Positions 55,301 to 63,465 of a DNA stretch of 64,000 bases are shown one piece after another. Origin of the DNA: Pyrinomonadaceae bacterium (GTDB lineage Bacteria; Acidobacteriota; Blastocatellia; Pyrinomonadales; Pyrinomonadaceae); the NCBI GenBank assembly GCA_028284415.1, contig JANQRU010000004.1, positions 1,426,001-1,490,000 on the forward strand, written 5' to 3'. The notes beneath the pieces were generated by a model, which saw only the letters and a program-made list of their open reading frames with translations, was not told the DNA's origin and did not search any database. Each line of letters opens with the position of its first letter. The first letter of the stretch is position 1. A program made the position numbers and the translations under genes.

Positions 55301-55661
55301 TAATGAATATGCAGGTTCGGGTGGAGACCTTTTGCCATGGCTGTTTAGACAAGCCCAAATAGGTCCCATTGTCGGTAAAAGAACTTGGGGCGGACTCGTC
55401 GGGATTTATACATATCCACCTCTAATTGATGGCGGCGGAGTTTCAGCACCGAGAGTTGCATTTAGGAACCTGCAAGGTCAGCTGGACGTTGAAAATGTCG
55501 GAGTTTCTCCTGATATTGAGGTAGATTTAGATCCTAAAATGTGGCGACAAGGACGAGATACACAGCTTGAAAGAGCTGTGCAAGTTACAATGCAAAATGT
55601 AAGGAAAAATCCAATGAGAAAACCAGCAAATGGACCTTTCCCGAAATATCCGAAACCGTAA
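52395..55661 (+). CDS. secreted tricorn-like S41 protease, copy 2
   Basis: 1088 residues with a signal peptide ending GFAQ. Its layout is the same as the gene before it: two propellers, a Lys/Pro-rich linker (about 535-570, shorter), a helical domain, a PDZ domain and the S41 core with VIDERFNGGG and the serine in EYAGSGGDLLPW. Many segments align with few changes (FTGQYDGNTDVFV, AYFSDESGEY, YNGENWNP, EGNRRKV), so it is a tandem duplicate. The most variable parts are the linker and the region after the active serine, hinting at different substrate preference. A terminator follows at 55686. Confidence 0.92.
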   Translation: MKRVILITLILLVAFATFGFAQSGKPMIFRQPTMNKKHIVFSFAGDLWKVPRSGGKAIRLTSGTGTESSPLFSPDGSQIAFTGQYDGNTDVFVIPANGGVPKRITYHPGNDGVIGWSNDGQSLMFLSTRTSSMPLPKMYKISVSGQGMPEELPFPMAGGAASLSPDGSKLAYMPLAPAFAQWKLYRGGRTTKIWIGNLSDSSVVEIPRKNSNDFTPMWMGDKIYFLSDRNDKNVTLYSYDVRSKRVKEEVKNNSYDLKSASAGPDGIVYEQFGSINIFDTKSGKTNKVNIQLVGDFPEVRPRFERVARRVSNVAISPNGARAVFEARGEIISVPAKKGNPRNLTNTSGVAERDPAWSPDGKWIAYFSDESGEYALHMRDQTGMGDVKKISLGNPSSYFYSPQFSPDSKKIMFRDKRLNIWYLDIATSKLTKVDTNRYENPFPVMFPTWSHDSKWITYTKQLKNRLGAVFVYSLVTGKATQLTDGLSDARFAAFDRSGKYIYFTASTNAGPTTGWLDMSSFPFQVTRSVYAIVLDGKEKSPLSPESDEEKIKEDKPKTPPKKPKGPPKPKDLKIDFDGIDQRIISLPLAARNYVALVPGLPGTFFLFEAVPSSGTTNAPNVGANLHKFDLKTRRARKIYDRVTQFDISASGQQMLIGQFPGRFTIASTVRPMKPGEGVLNTSRMEVRINPREEWKQMYKEAWRIQRDFFYDPNYHGVDIKMMENRYEQFLDGIVSRNDLNHLFREMLGNMTVGHHNTVGGDRPTPRRYLGGLLGADYKITNGRYQFAKVYNGENWNPNLRAPLTQPGLNVKEGEYLLAVNGREIKSTDNIYSFFEQTANRQIVIKVGANPNGTKSRNITVVPVANEGALRRLDWIEGNRRKVNELSNGQLGYVYLPNTGGAGYTNFNRYYFAQIDKKGAVIDERFNGGGTAADYFISYMTRPLMNYWSTREGDDFTTPIGSIYGPKTMIVNEYAGSGGDLLPWLFRQAQIGPIVGKRTWGGLVGIYTYPPLIDGGGVSAPRVAFRNLQGQLDVENVGVSPDIEVDLDPKMWRQGRDTQLERAVQVTMQNVRKNPMRKPANGPFPKYPKP

Positions 55662-55685
55662 TTTGTCTGAAATTTGAACTATGAG

Positions 55686-55719
55686 AGCAATGCTGATTTT
55701 TCAGCATTGCTTATTTTTT
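55686..55719 (+). terminator. terminator of the tricorn-like gene run
   Basis: AGCAATGCTGA and TCAGCATTGCT form an 11-bp perfect stem with a TTTT loop, followed by TATTTTTTG, 24 bp after the stop. Confidence 0.9.
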
Positions 55720-55760
55720 GTTATAAGTCCATATTCGGATTTTGCCGGATTATTTGCTAA

Positions 55761-56303
55761 CTAAGACAATTTAATTTCAATTGGAATGATAGTTTTCCCC
55801 CAGTGCAATCGGAGTGTAGTTGAATTTTTAGTAACAACAGGAAAATAAAACGCCAAAACTTCCATATGAGAGCCTTCTTCCGGTGAAACTTCAATTCTTA
55901 GTGCATCAAGGTCTTTTCCCGGGTAGAGTGTATGCCATTGATCCCAATCTTTGCTAAGCATTATCGTCCATTTTTTTTCGTCGGGAACAGTCCAGATGCT
56001 ATATCTTCCCGCTGGTAGAGGTTTTCCATTAATAAGCACATCACTGCTGAATTTTATGTTGCTTGCTTTGTTTGCTCCCGGCATCCAGATTTTTTTGTAT
56101 TTAACAATGCCTTCCGAACCAAAAAGAATCCTGCCTCTAGCAACAGGACGGCTATATTCGATTGAGGTTTCGGTATTAGCAACAAATTGCGAAACAGTTC
56201 CTTTCTGACTGGCTTTAACCTGTGCTTGGGCAATTCCTACTGTAAGAGAAAGTAAAAATACAAAAATAGCTATTGTTCGCGTAATATCAAGTTTTAATTT
56301 CAT
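55761..56303 (-). CDS. DUF2911 family secreted protein
   Basis: 180 residues with a signal peptide ending IAQAQ. The family pattern is plain: ETSIEYSRPVARGRILFG, GIVKYKKIWMPGANKASNIKFSSDVLINGKPLPAGRYSIWTVPDEKKWTIMLSKDWDQWHT. DUF2911 proteins are small beta-rich periplasmic proteins of unknown role, common in Bacteroidota and Acidobacteriota. It follows the metalloprotease gene on the same strand after 116 bp, which contain a 7-bp stem AGCGTGT/ACACGCT at 56352-56381 without a T-tract, and converges with the tricorn-like genes. Confidence 0.88.
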   Translation of the reverse strand: MKLKLDITRTIAIFVFLLSLTVGIAQAQVKASQKGTVSQFVANTETSIEYSRPVARGRILFGSEGIVKYKKIWMPGANKASNIKFSSDVLINGKPLPAGRYSIWTVPDEKKWTIMLSKDWDQWHTLYPGKDLDALRIEVSPEEGSHMEVLAFYFPVVTKNSTTLRLHWGKTIIPIEIKLS

Positions 56304-56419
56304 AACTCTAAATACCTTCTATCTTTCATTTTAACTCTTTAGATGCTGTTTAGCGTGTCTGGCACTCCGAGATAACACGCTTCCTAACGGTCGCGTTTCC
56401 GCCCTTAATATCTAATATA

Positions 56420-58912
56420 TCAATTTGAACCAATCGGATCACCCGGTGGATTTGGCAAAATTCTTGTTTGTTTTCTCGGCATAACAGGTCTGGCTAAAAA
56501 TCTTTCAATGTCATCAATTGTCGCACGATAATGTGTTCTGGTGTTGCTGGTTGCACGTCTCGCTTTTAGATTTGCAAGCAATTTTCGTAAACCTTCCGTA
56601 GCGACCGCTCGGACTTGTTTTTTTGCATTTTGATTGGAAGCTAAATTCATCAGATGTGTAACAGTTACATTCTGTACAGCTTTCTGAATTTCAGCTTCGT
56701 AAGCATTTCTTGAATAAGGTGTTCGCCAAGTTTTTCTTACAAGGGCATTGACGACTTCGCTGAAATGCGGATTTGCTTTGTTTCTTGCATTAAAAGTAAT
56801 AAGACGCGATGCACGATTGTGTTCGAGTAAACTGCTAATCGTTAAATTTGCAGCGATTTCCGATGCTCCGATTGGATCAAAGATCGGGCGTGTGCGTTTT
56901 GGGAAAAGCTCCGAACGACTTGAAGCTGTGCCGAATGCCATCGGTGGAATCAAATTCAAAATTCTTTCGGAAATTGCCAGTTCTTTTACATCAAGTGTTG
57001 CAAGAACTGCGTTTAATGCTTCTCTCTGTTTTTGTGCAGGGACGATCTCATAAACCGTCTGTGGTGCGGTTGTGTTTCCTGTTCGGACCGAATAATTGTA
57101 ATAGACTCCGCCGAGCATTTTTACGGTTGCGGTTGTTTGATAACGGTGATGTAAGTAAAGCGGAAGTAGTTTATTTTCGAGTTCTGAGAGCGGAGCTTTT
57201 TCTTCGACATTTTTTAAGCCGAATTGATTCAAACCGATTCGGCGTATGTTCATAATGTTTTTGAGTTCTACAATCGAATCGTTGCCGTTATCCCACAAAT
57301 TTGCGAGTGGATGAGCCGCACTTGCGGGGCGTGTGTCGGCATCGGAAATAAACAGATAGCCTTGACGAATTCCGTTTTGCAAAATCTTTTCGAGTTCGGC
57401 TTTTTCGTTTGTTCCAATTGGAAAATCCGTGTAAGCAAATTGCGTTACCCATTTGTCATAAATACCAATTTTATCATCGTAAGCGTTTGAAAAATCCAGT
57501 TTTCCATTCGTAATTTTTATCATCGGTGCGGGATAATCCATCACTGAGGCACGTCCGTAAGTGCTTGCTGCAAAATTATGCGAAAAGCCAAGCGTGTGTC
57601 CGATTTCGTGTGCAGAAAGTTGGCGAATTCTTGCGACTGCCAATGAATCTGCATCCGTTTTTGCATCGGCTTTTAACAAATAATCAATTTCGGGCATTGA
57701 GGAAAAATTGCACATAGCGTGTGAAGCATATTGCGGTGCAAAACCCGAAGCGATTAAGAAGTCTTGTCTCGCACGTTGCGAATCAAGCGTTACAACTCCT
57801 TTAATAATTTCGCCCGTTCTTGGATCAACGACGCTTGAACCATAAGCCCAACCGCGTGTTGAACGATGCACCCAATTTATTACGTTATAACGAACGTCCA
57901 TCGGGTCAGCATCCGCAGGCAAAACTTTTACTTGAAACGCATTTTTATAACCCGCCGCTTCAAAAGCTTGATTCCACCACAACGCCCCGTCAATTAGAGC
58001 GTCCTGAATCTTTTTCGGTGTGCCGTTGTCAACATAATAAACAATCGGTTCGACCGCTTCGCCCATTTTTTCGCTTGGATTTTTCTTGTTCAAACGATGG
58101 CGAACAATCCAGCGTTTTTCTAAATTTTCGCTGATGTCGGTTGCGTAATCGTAAAAGCGAATTGCGAAAGAACCGATACGCGGATCAAATTCTCTCGGCT
58201 TATAATTGCTGTTGGGAAGTTCTACAAATGAATGTCTCTGTCGTGTTGTAACCGCATCGCCCGAAGGTGTCGTTTGATTTACGAGTCGTCCTGTACGCCC
58301 CTTTGATGTGAGTGTGATGGTCATCTCAACTTCCGTGTTTTTTGGAAATCCTTTTGTGCGTGGCATATAAAAAGCACTACGACTTTTGTCCATCGAATAA
58401 GTGCCTTGATTTGTTCTTCTAAGCGTTGCCCCAACGCCGTGAGCATCTCGCATCAAAAAATCCGTCGCATCAACCAAAACTTTATCTGAATCTTTGGCAA
58501 CAACCTTAAATCCCCAAATTACAGACTTTGCAAACGATTCTTCAACCGCACGTTTTTCCGCAGGATTATTACTCAAAGCACGAAAGCTGTAATTAGGCTG
58601 AACCAACAAAACTTTGTTTCCAACACGCTCAAAATAAACAACCTTTGTCCTTCCAAGCTGACCTCTATCCAAGCCGATCGGATTTGAACCAACCCCTGTC
58701 GGAAGTGAAATTTGATATAAAAACTCTTGATTCAAACGCGAGACTTGCATATACATTTTGCCCTTTTCTTCATCGTAAAAAAGCGGCATATATCCATCAA
58801 TTTTTTGCAAATCATCGGTAAAATCATCTATGGATTTTATTTTACTGCTCTGTGCAAAAGCTGAAAAAGATACAAAAAGGACGGTCAAAAAAGCAAAAGC
58901 GGTTTTAATCAT
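56420..58912 (-). CDS. secreted zinc-dependent metalloprotease (DUF5117/DUF4953 type)
   Basis: 830 residues with a signal peptide ending FSAFAQ. The zinc site HEIGHTLGFSHNF lies near residue 437, the extended HExxHxxGxxH motif of metzincin-like enzymes. Before it are the DUF5118/DUF5117-like beta domains (FYDEEKGKMYMQVSRLNQEFLYQISLPTG...), and after it the helical DUF4953 part (GLNQFGLKNVEEKAPLSELENKLLPLYLHHRYQ...). The protein is exported and probably digests proteins outside the cytoplasm. It is the fourth peptidase gene within 12 kb. The ATG 58912 is preceded by little ribosome-binding sequence. Confidence 0.9.
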   Translation of the reverse strand: MIKTAFAFLTVLFVSFSAFAQSSKIKSIDDFTDDLQKIDGYMPLFYDEEKGKMYMQVSRLNQEFLYQISLPTGVGSNPIGLDRGQLGRTKVVYFERVGNKVLLVQPNYSFRALSNNPAEKRAVEESFAKSVIWGFKVVAKDSDKVLVDATDFLMRDAHGVGATLRRTNQGTYSMDKSRSAFYMPRTKGFPKNTEVEMTITLTSKGRTGRLVNQTTPSGDAVTTRQRHSFVELPNSNYKPREFDPRIGSFAIRFYDYATDISENLEKRWIVRHRLNKKNPSEKMGEAVEPIVYYVDNGTPKKIQDALIDGALWWNQAFEAAGYKNAFQVKVLPADADPMDVRYNVINWVHRSTRGWAYGSSVVDPRTGEIIKGVVTLDSQRARQDFLIASGFAPQYASHAMCNFSSMPEIDYLLKADAKTDADSLAVARIRQLSAHEIGHTLGFSHNFAASTYGRASVMDYPAPMIKITNGKLDFSNAYDDKIGIYDKWVTQFAYTDFPIGTNEKAELEKILQNGIRQGYLFISDADTRPASAAHPLANLWDNGNDSIVELKNIMNIRRIGLNQFGLKNVEEKAPLSELENKLLPLYLHHRYQTTATVKMLGGVYYNYSVRTGNTTAPQTVYEIVPAQKQREALNAVLATLDVKELAISERILNLIPPMAFGTASSRSELFPKRTRPIFDPIGASEIAANLTISSLLEHNRASRLITFNARNKANPHFSEVVNALVRKTWRTPYSRNAYEAEIQKAVQNVTVTHLMNLASNQNAKKQVRAVATEGLRKLLANLKARRATSNTRTHYRATIDDIERFLARPVMPRKQTRILPNPPGDPIGSN

Positions 58913-58987
58913 ATTGATATAGTCTTGATATTTATTGAATTTGATACGAAAAAAGGTATCACCTTTTAGATTGTTTTGGCAATAAGT

Positions 58988-61828
58988 TTAACTTGAAGCC
59001 GCAGCTTTGGGCGTTGTATCCAAGTATTTATATGTGTTTTCCAGAAGTTGCCGTGCCTGCTGTTCATCTAAAGTTAGCAATTTTGAATACTGATTATTAA
59101 AAGATTCTTTGTCATTTAATTTGTAATACGCAAGCCCCAATTCATAATGCGAAGAAACATCTTTTGCATAATATTCCAAAGCTTTTTCAAACGCTTTAGC
59201 CGCTTTTTTATAGTCTTTTAATCCCTTATTTGCTAAGCCAAGATTAAAGTAAGAGGCATTCGAGCCATTTTGTTTGGTAATTTGAAGAAATGTTTGACGA
59301 GCCGCTTTGTATCTCTTCAATTGCAGTTGGTTCATTCCAATATAATTTCTTGTATATTTCTCAAAATAACCAAGTTTTCTTGCTTTTTCTAGATATTTAA
59401 TTGATTCAGCATATTTTTGTCTTTCGTATAAAACTCTACCTAAATCTGCAAACGCAACCATATTATTTTTTTCATAGCGTAAGGCAAGACGAAGTTCATC
59501 TTCTGCAATCGGATATTTTCTATTTTGGTACGATTGCTCAGCACTCGAAATTAGAGAATTTGAGATTTGCTTACGTTCTTCTTCAGAGAATTTGGCAATT
59601 TCTTCATCAGTTATATCAGAATCCGGAACATCTATTTTTTTATCTACTGCGGGTTCTAAATCAGATTCTGTGCTTGATGGTTCGCTATAAACTGGTTCGA
59701 TGTTTTTGTAATTAGTTTCATTTTGTGTGTTATAAACAGCTGAAGAGTCTTTCTCTACTTTAGAAAAAGGATCGTATGAAACATATTCGTGAATACCTAT
59801 TCCCAAGACTGGAAATACAAATGAGATAGCTAATAATGTTGCCCATTCATTATTAGAGAGACTCAAAACTTTCATGTTTGCTTTTGTCTGTGCAATCTCT
59901 TCAGCCAACGCTTTCGATTTCTGCGAAAACTCTTCTTGTTTCTTTTTGAGATGTGCTGAGCCTGTATGTACCGAGCTCATTAATTTATTAATTTCTCTCT
60001 CAATTGAAATACGTTTTTCAGCAGTTTCTTTGAAAAACCTTTCCTTGTCGGCTTTGGTAATTTCAGCCTTTGAATTGTATTCAAACTTTCTATCAACCTC
60101 TTTTCTCCATTTGAGCAGTTTCTCCGTAATTTCTTTATCAAGATTGTAGTAATAAAGTAATCGTTTCTCTTCGACCTGTGCGGCTGTTGTTATTCCTTTC
60201 TCGATTAATACATCTTTTTCTAAATCGTTTAACTCCCAAATATCTGCATCAGCTAATTTGGAACTACGCAGATATTTGTTGAATTGGCGGCGATGATTAT
60301 CAGAACGCAACAACTTTAGATCTTTTAATCTTCTACGCTGAAGTTGTTTATATTCTTTAATTTTCCTTTTTACTGCATTTAGTTCAACCTTTGCCTCGGG
60401 AGAAGAGGATAATGTTCCCCATTTTTTCTTGAGAGCATCTAATTCTTCTAGGAGTTGAGAGACTTTTTTGACCAACTCTTCTCTTGAAGGCAAATCATCT
60501 TGACTAAAGAGTTTACTGATGGGCGCATCTTTCTTTGTATCTGAAATTAAAAAGTAAACTAGTGCACCTAATGGAAAAAGTGCTTGTATATATTCATAAC
60601 CCGTAAGTATAGTAAAGATGAAAATCGCTAGAGCATAGACAACAAAAACTATGGGTTCTCTTTTTTTGATTTTTTCACGCTTTTCAATATATTGCGGCTC
60701 AGGTTTTGGAGACAGTGTAAGTTCGGCGTTAGGCAATTTAGCAGGTAATTTAGAAGATTTATCAATTTCTGCTATTAAGTTTTCGATTGTATAAATGTTA
60801 AACGCTTTGCTACCATCTTTTCCTTTGATGCTAAATGGAAACAAAACTAATCCCGTTCTAGCTTCGATTCGACACCAAGGACAGGTTGCTAACTCCTTGT
60901 AAAAATGATGTCCGGGGTGAAATACACATTGTTCAAGATTTTTCGATAGATCGGAGAGTGCTTCGATCCATTCTTTTGGTGTTGGGCGTTTTGTATTTGC
61001 GTCAAAGGCTTTTTCAAAGAGTTCAGCGACTTTTGGAGAAACTTCTTTTAAGAAAAGCGTTCCGGGCGGTTGTTTTACCTTTCTATGTTTTGCTTTTTTT
61101 CCGTAAGCAAAACGATATTCTCTGATACAGTCTTCTAAAGTCTTATCTTTTTCGCCGAGATAGTTTCCTGAGAAAGGATGTCTGCCAAGAAATAGAAGCT
61201 GGAAAATAATTACGGCAAGACCAAAATTATCGTGCTTTGGTAATCTTTCAGCCTTGCTCAAATCTGCTTTTTGCAATTCGGGAGCGAGATGAGTCCCAAC
61301 ACCAACTTTACAAGGGTAACACCCCTCATCAGTTTTAATTGCATAGCTGTCGCAGTCAATTAGTTGGACAGTTCCGTCTGCCAAAACGACACAGTTTCCA
61401 TGATTTACATCGCCCATTACATGGTCATATTTTTGCAGACTGTAAAACGCACGAGCAACATTTGTGGCAGTATGAATAAGAAAATTCCAGTTTGCGTCGG
61501 GAAAGTGAACTCGGCGACTTTTGAGTGAATAGAGTTCGTGAATTTCTTTGGCTTTGACGCGTGGCATTAGAAAGCCAATTATTTTTCCATGTGGTTTTTC
61601 GTGAAGAGTTTCTACAACCCAAGCCGCAATTTTTGTAAGTCTTTCATGCTGATTCTCAGCCATCCAGCGTAATTTTGTGGCTTTTTCATCTGTAATCGGT
61701 TCATGATAAATCTTAGCAACTAAATCATCATTTCCAGCACAATAATAAACAGTTCCTTCGCCGCCGCGACCAATTTTTTCGGTTAGGACGTGAGCATTAC
61801 CTTTGCTGTCATATAATCTTGTGGGCAT
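58988..61828 (-). CDS. TerY-P-type protein kinase with zinc ribbon, HHH-like, membrane and TPR parts
   Basis: 946 residues. Residues 1-300 are a diverged Ser/Thr kinase: glycine loop IGRGGEGTVY, K39 in VAKIY, catalytic D140 and N145 in MGDVNHGNC, and a metal-binding aspartate in LIDCDSY. A zinc ribbon follows (C301, H304/H307, C316, C319). There are two hydrophobic stretches near 395-428, a long coiled coil with a helix-hairpin-helix-like segment near 535-560 (LEKDVLIEKGITTAAQ), another membrane segment near 665-685, and at least three TPRs in the last 180 residues. This order matches the kinase of TerY-P vWA/PP2C/kinase triads. It is separated from its partner genes by the RAYT element. Confidence 0.87.
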   Translation of the reverse strand: MPTRLYDSKGNAHVLTEKIGRGGEGTVYYCAGNDDLVAKIYHEPITDEKATKLRWMAENQHERLTKIAAWVVETLHEKPHGKIIGFLMPRVKAKEIHELYSLKSRRVHFPDANWNFLIHTATNVARAFYSLQKYDHVMGDVNHGNCVVLADGTVQLIDCDSYAIKTDEGCYPCKVGVGTHLAPELQKADLSKAERLPKHDNFGLAVIIFQLLFLGRHPFSGNYLGEKDKTLEDCIREYRFAYGKKAKHRKVKQPPGTLFLKEVSPKVAELFEKAFDANTKRPTPKEWIEALSDLSKNLEQCVFHPGHHFYKELATCPWCRIEARTGLVLFPFSIKGKDGSKAFNIYTIENLIAEIDKSSKLPAKLPNAELTLSPKPEPQYIEKREKIKKREPIVFVVYALAIFIFTILTGYEYIQALFPLGALVYFLISDTKKDAPISKLFSQDDLPSREELVKKVSQLLEELDALKKKWGTLSSSPEAKVELNAVKRKIKEYKQLQRRRLKDLKLLRSDNHRRQFNKYLRSSKLADADIWELNDLEKDVLIEKGITTAAQVEEKRLLYYYNLDKEITEKLLKWRKEVDRKFEYNSKAEITKADKERFFKETAEKRISIEREINKLMSSVHTGSAHLKKKQEEFSQKSKALAEEIAQTKANMKVLSLSNNEWATLLAISFVFPVLGIGIHEYVSYDPFSKVEKDSSAVYNTQNETNYKNIEPVYSEPSSTESDLEPAVDKKIDVPDSDITDEEIAKFSEEERKQISNSLISSAEQSYQNRKYPIAEDELRLALRYEKNNMVAFADLGRVLYERQKYAESIKYLEKARKLGYFEKYTRNYIGMNQLQLKRYKAARQTFLQITKQNGSNASYFNLGLANKGLKDYKKAAKAFEKALEYYAKDVSSHYELGLAYYKLNDKESFNNQYSKLLTLDEQQARQLLENTYKYLDTTPKAAASS

Positions 61829-61922
61829 TTTGATATTTCCGTTTTTTCCTTTTAGTTTTAAGCGAGATAATTATTTTTTTAGCCTTTCAAATTCACAAAT
61901 TTTTCTACTCTTCTCAGTTTTC

Positions 61923-61952
61923 TTATAACTTGCCACTAGCTTCAGCTAGTGG
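61923..61952 (+). repeat. outer REP repeat, left
   Basis: A 30-bp sequence whose last 20 bp are the palindrome CCACTAGCT-TC-AGCTAGTGG. It is the perfect reverse complement of 62558-62587. Confidence 0.9.
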
Positions 61953-61995
61953 ATAGCTTCAAGTTAATTTAATTGGCTTTAGCCTAATTTCAAAC

Positions 61996-62027
61996 AAAAG
62001 CAAATTCCTTTTGGCTTTAGCCTAATT
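61996..62027 (+). repeat. inner REP repeat, left
   Basis: A 32-bp repeat with the small palindrome GGCTTTAGCC; a second GGCTTTAGCC lies at 61975-61984. It matches the inverted copy at 62483-62514 at 31 of 32 positions. Confidence 0.85.
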
Positions 62028-62039
62028 CTTTCTGAGTAC

Positions 62040-62474
62040 TCAATCCTTAAACCTTTGAAATCCCGCTCGCTTCATAAATCCATGAAATTCTTCATTGAAA
62101 CTATTTTGTTTATGATGCTCTTCTTGTTTAGCAATATATCTTCTGACACTTGCTACATTTGTTTCGCTTACGGAGACTGCAAAATACTCATCTTGCCAAC
62201 CAAATTTGCCTTGGGTGAGATTATTTTTGTTTATCCAAAATTAACTCTCGCCTTTTATTAATCTCATTATATTTTCAATAGTTTGGTCTGTTCCAAGTGA
62301 AACCAAACAATGAACGTGGTCAACATAGCCGCCGATAAAATCTACATGTACCTTCTTTGTTTTTGCATTTTCTTTAATATGTTGAAAAACATCTTTTCTG
62401 ATCTCACCTGTCAAAAATGGTTCTCTATTTTTGGTTGACCAAACAAAATGAATCCAAACTCGGACATAGGGCAT
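62040..62474 (-). pseudogene. REP-associated tyrosine transposase (IS200-like TnpA), interrupted by an in-frame TAA
   Basis: The frame from ATG 62474 to TGA 62042-62040 is 145 codons and reads as a complete Y1 transposase with one TAA at codon 78 (62243-62241). Upstream of the stop: YVRVWIHFVWSTKNREPF and the HUH motif H53-V-H55 in VDHVHCLVSL. Downstream: FWINKNNLTQGKFGWQDEYFAVSVSE, then the catalytic tyrosine Y113 in VRRYIAKQEEHH. The family has serine at position 78 (KGESS), so a single TCA-to-TAA change explains it. The first product would have the metal site but no catalytic tyrosine, hence a pseudogene call. No other frame damage is visible. Confidence 0.88.
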
Positions 62475-62482
62475 ATTGTTTT

Positions 62483-62514
62483 AATTGGGCTAAAGCCAAA
62501 AGGAATTTGCTTTT
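62483..62514 (-). repeat. inner REP repeat, right
   Basis: The inverted partner of 61996-62027, carrying GGCTAAAGCC. It ends 8 bp from the transposase ATG, so it may contain its promoter. A related GGCGCTAAAGCC lies at 62525-62536. Confidence 0.85.
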
Positions 62515-62557
62515 ATTCTAATTCGGCGCTAAAGCCTTTTCTTTTTTCAATTTCAAT

Positions 62558-62587
62558 CCACTAGCTGAAGCTAGTGGCAAGTTATAA
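62558..62587 (-). repeat. outer REP repeat, right
   Basis: A perfect 30-bp inverted copy of 61923-61952, including the CCACTAGCT/AGCTAGTGG palindrome. It marks the right end of the element, 77 bp from the stop of the PP2C gene. Confidence 0.9.
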
Positions 62588-62664
62588 TCAATTAACAAAA
62601 TTCGCAGGTTAAAATCAAAATTGTATTTATAAACAAGATATTTCTAATCCTACTGTCCAATGTT

Positions 62665-63465
62665 TTACCTTCCGGTTTTTTCACTTAGCCCAGCTCTTGA
62701 GGCTAAAATTATTGTTTTGTCATCATCTGTTTTTTCATTGAGTTTTGGTGATGCCAGAAAACTTTCGAGTTTTTCATTTAAACCATTTACTTCCATTTTA
62801 TTTCTCAGAGGGGCAATCATCGGCATTAAAAAAGGCTCGTGTGGTTGATTGGATCTGTAATCAACAGCAACTGTGTAAATTCCATCAGAAAACAAAATCA
62901 GATCCTCTACTGATTCTTCAATTAAATTAAATTTCAAACAATCAAAAGCAGTTTCATCGGTAATAAAATCCGTCATATTTACATATTCGGAATCCTCGGG
63001 TTCGACGGCAAATTTATAACTTTTCGGTTTTCCTGAAGTTGAGAAAACTGCACCGCCATCACCAATCTGATAAAAAACTGCGTTGTTTTTACCAATGACT
63101 GCACCCACTAAAGTCGTTGCAAATTCTCTTAATTCCTTTTTCTTTTCAAATGCTTTCTGCTCGATCTTTCTTTGAAAGTGCGAAATCCAATGTTTGGCAA
63201 AGTCTTCATTTAGAGATTTGACCGAAGCATTTGGCGAATTTAAGAATGAAGTGATTTGTCCGACGAATGTTTCACAAGCGATTTCTGCACCTGTCTGTCC
63301 TTCGGATGTGCTTCCCGCACCGTCGCCGATCACAGCAACTAGAACCTCACCTTCAATTGTTTCGATGATTTTGCAAGCAAGTCTGTCTTGGCAGATCGTG
63401 TTTTGATTAATGTGTGATAAGCCGATGACAGAAGCTTTTGCAAAACGCCATTTGTTATCACTCAT
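62665..63465 (-). CDS. PP2C-type Ser/Thr protein phosphatase of the TerY-P triad
   Basis: 266 residues, cytoplasmic. Metal-binding motifs of PP2C are visible: an N-terminal GLSHINQNTICQDRL segment with the first aspartate, VAVIGDGAGSTSEGQTGAE with the central DG pair, YQIGDGGAVF, and LFSDGIY followed by DDDKTIIL near the C-terminus. Such phosphatases reverse phosphorylation by the partner kinase. The start overlaps the stop of the vWA gene by one base (TAATG), so the two are translationally coupled. The partner kinase lies downstream beyond the RAYT element. Confidence 0.9.
   Translation of the reverse strand: MSDNKWRFAKASVIGLSHINQNTICQDRLACKIIETIEGEVLVAVIGDGAGSTSEGQTGAEIACETFVGQITSFLNSPNASVKSLNEDFAKHWISHFQRKIEQKAFEKKKELREFATTLVGAVIGKNNAVFYQIGDGGAVFSTSGKPKSYKFAVEPEDSEYVNMTDFITDETAFDCLKFNLIEESVEDLILFSDGIYTVAVDYRSNQPHEPFLMPMIAPLRNKMEVNGLNEKLESFLASPKLNEKTDDDKTIILASRAGLSEKTGR

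Larger units (their letters stand above)
61923..62587 (-). mobile_element. REP/RAYT element with two nested sets of inverted repeats
   Basis: A 665-bp unit bounded by perfect 30-bp inverted repeats (61923-61952 and 62558-62587), each holding the palindrome CCACTAGCT/AGCTAGTGG. An inner 32-bp pair (61996-62027 and 62483-62514, 31 of 32 matching) carries GGCTTTAGCC. Between the inner repeats is the tyrosine transposase gene. This is the layout of REP sequences framing a REP-associated tyrosine transposase (RAYT), which does not need target duplications. It lies between the PP2C and kinase genes and has no other cargo. Confidence 0.85.

Noticed and set aside
62055-62261. Plus-strand ORF across the RAYT gene
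   Set aside because: It is antisense to the C-terminal half of the transposase, which carries the catalytic tyrosine motif on the minus strand.
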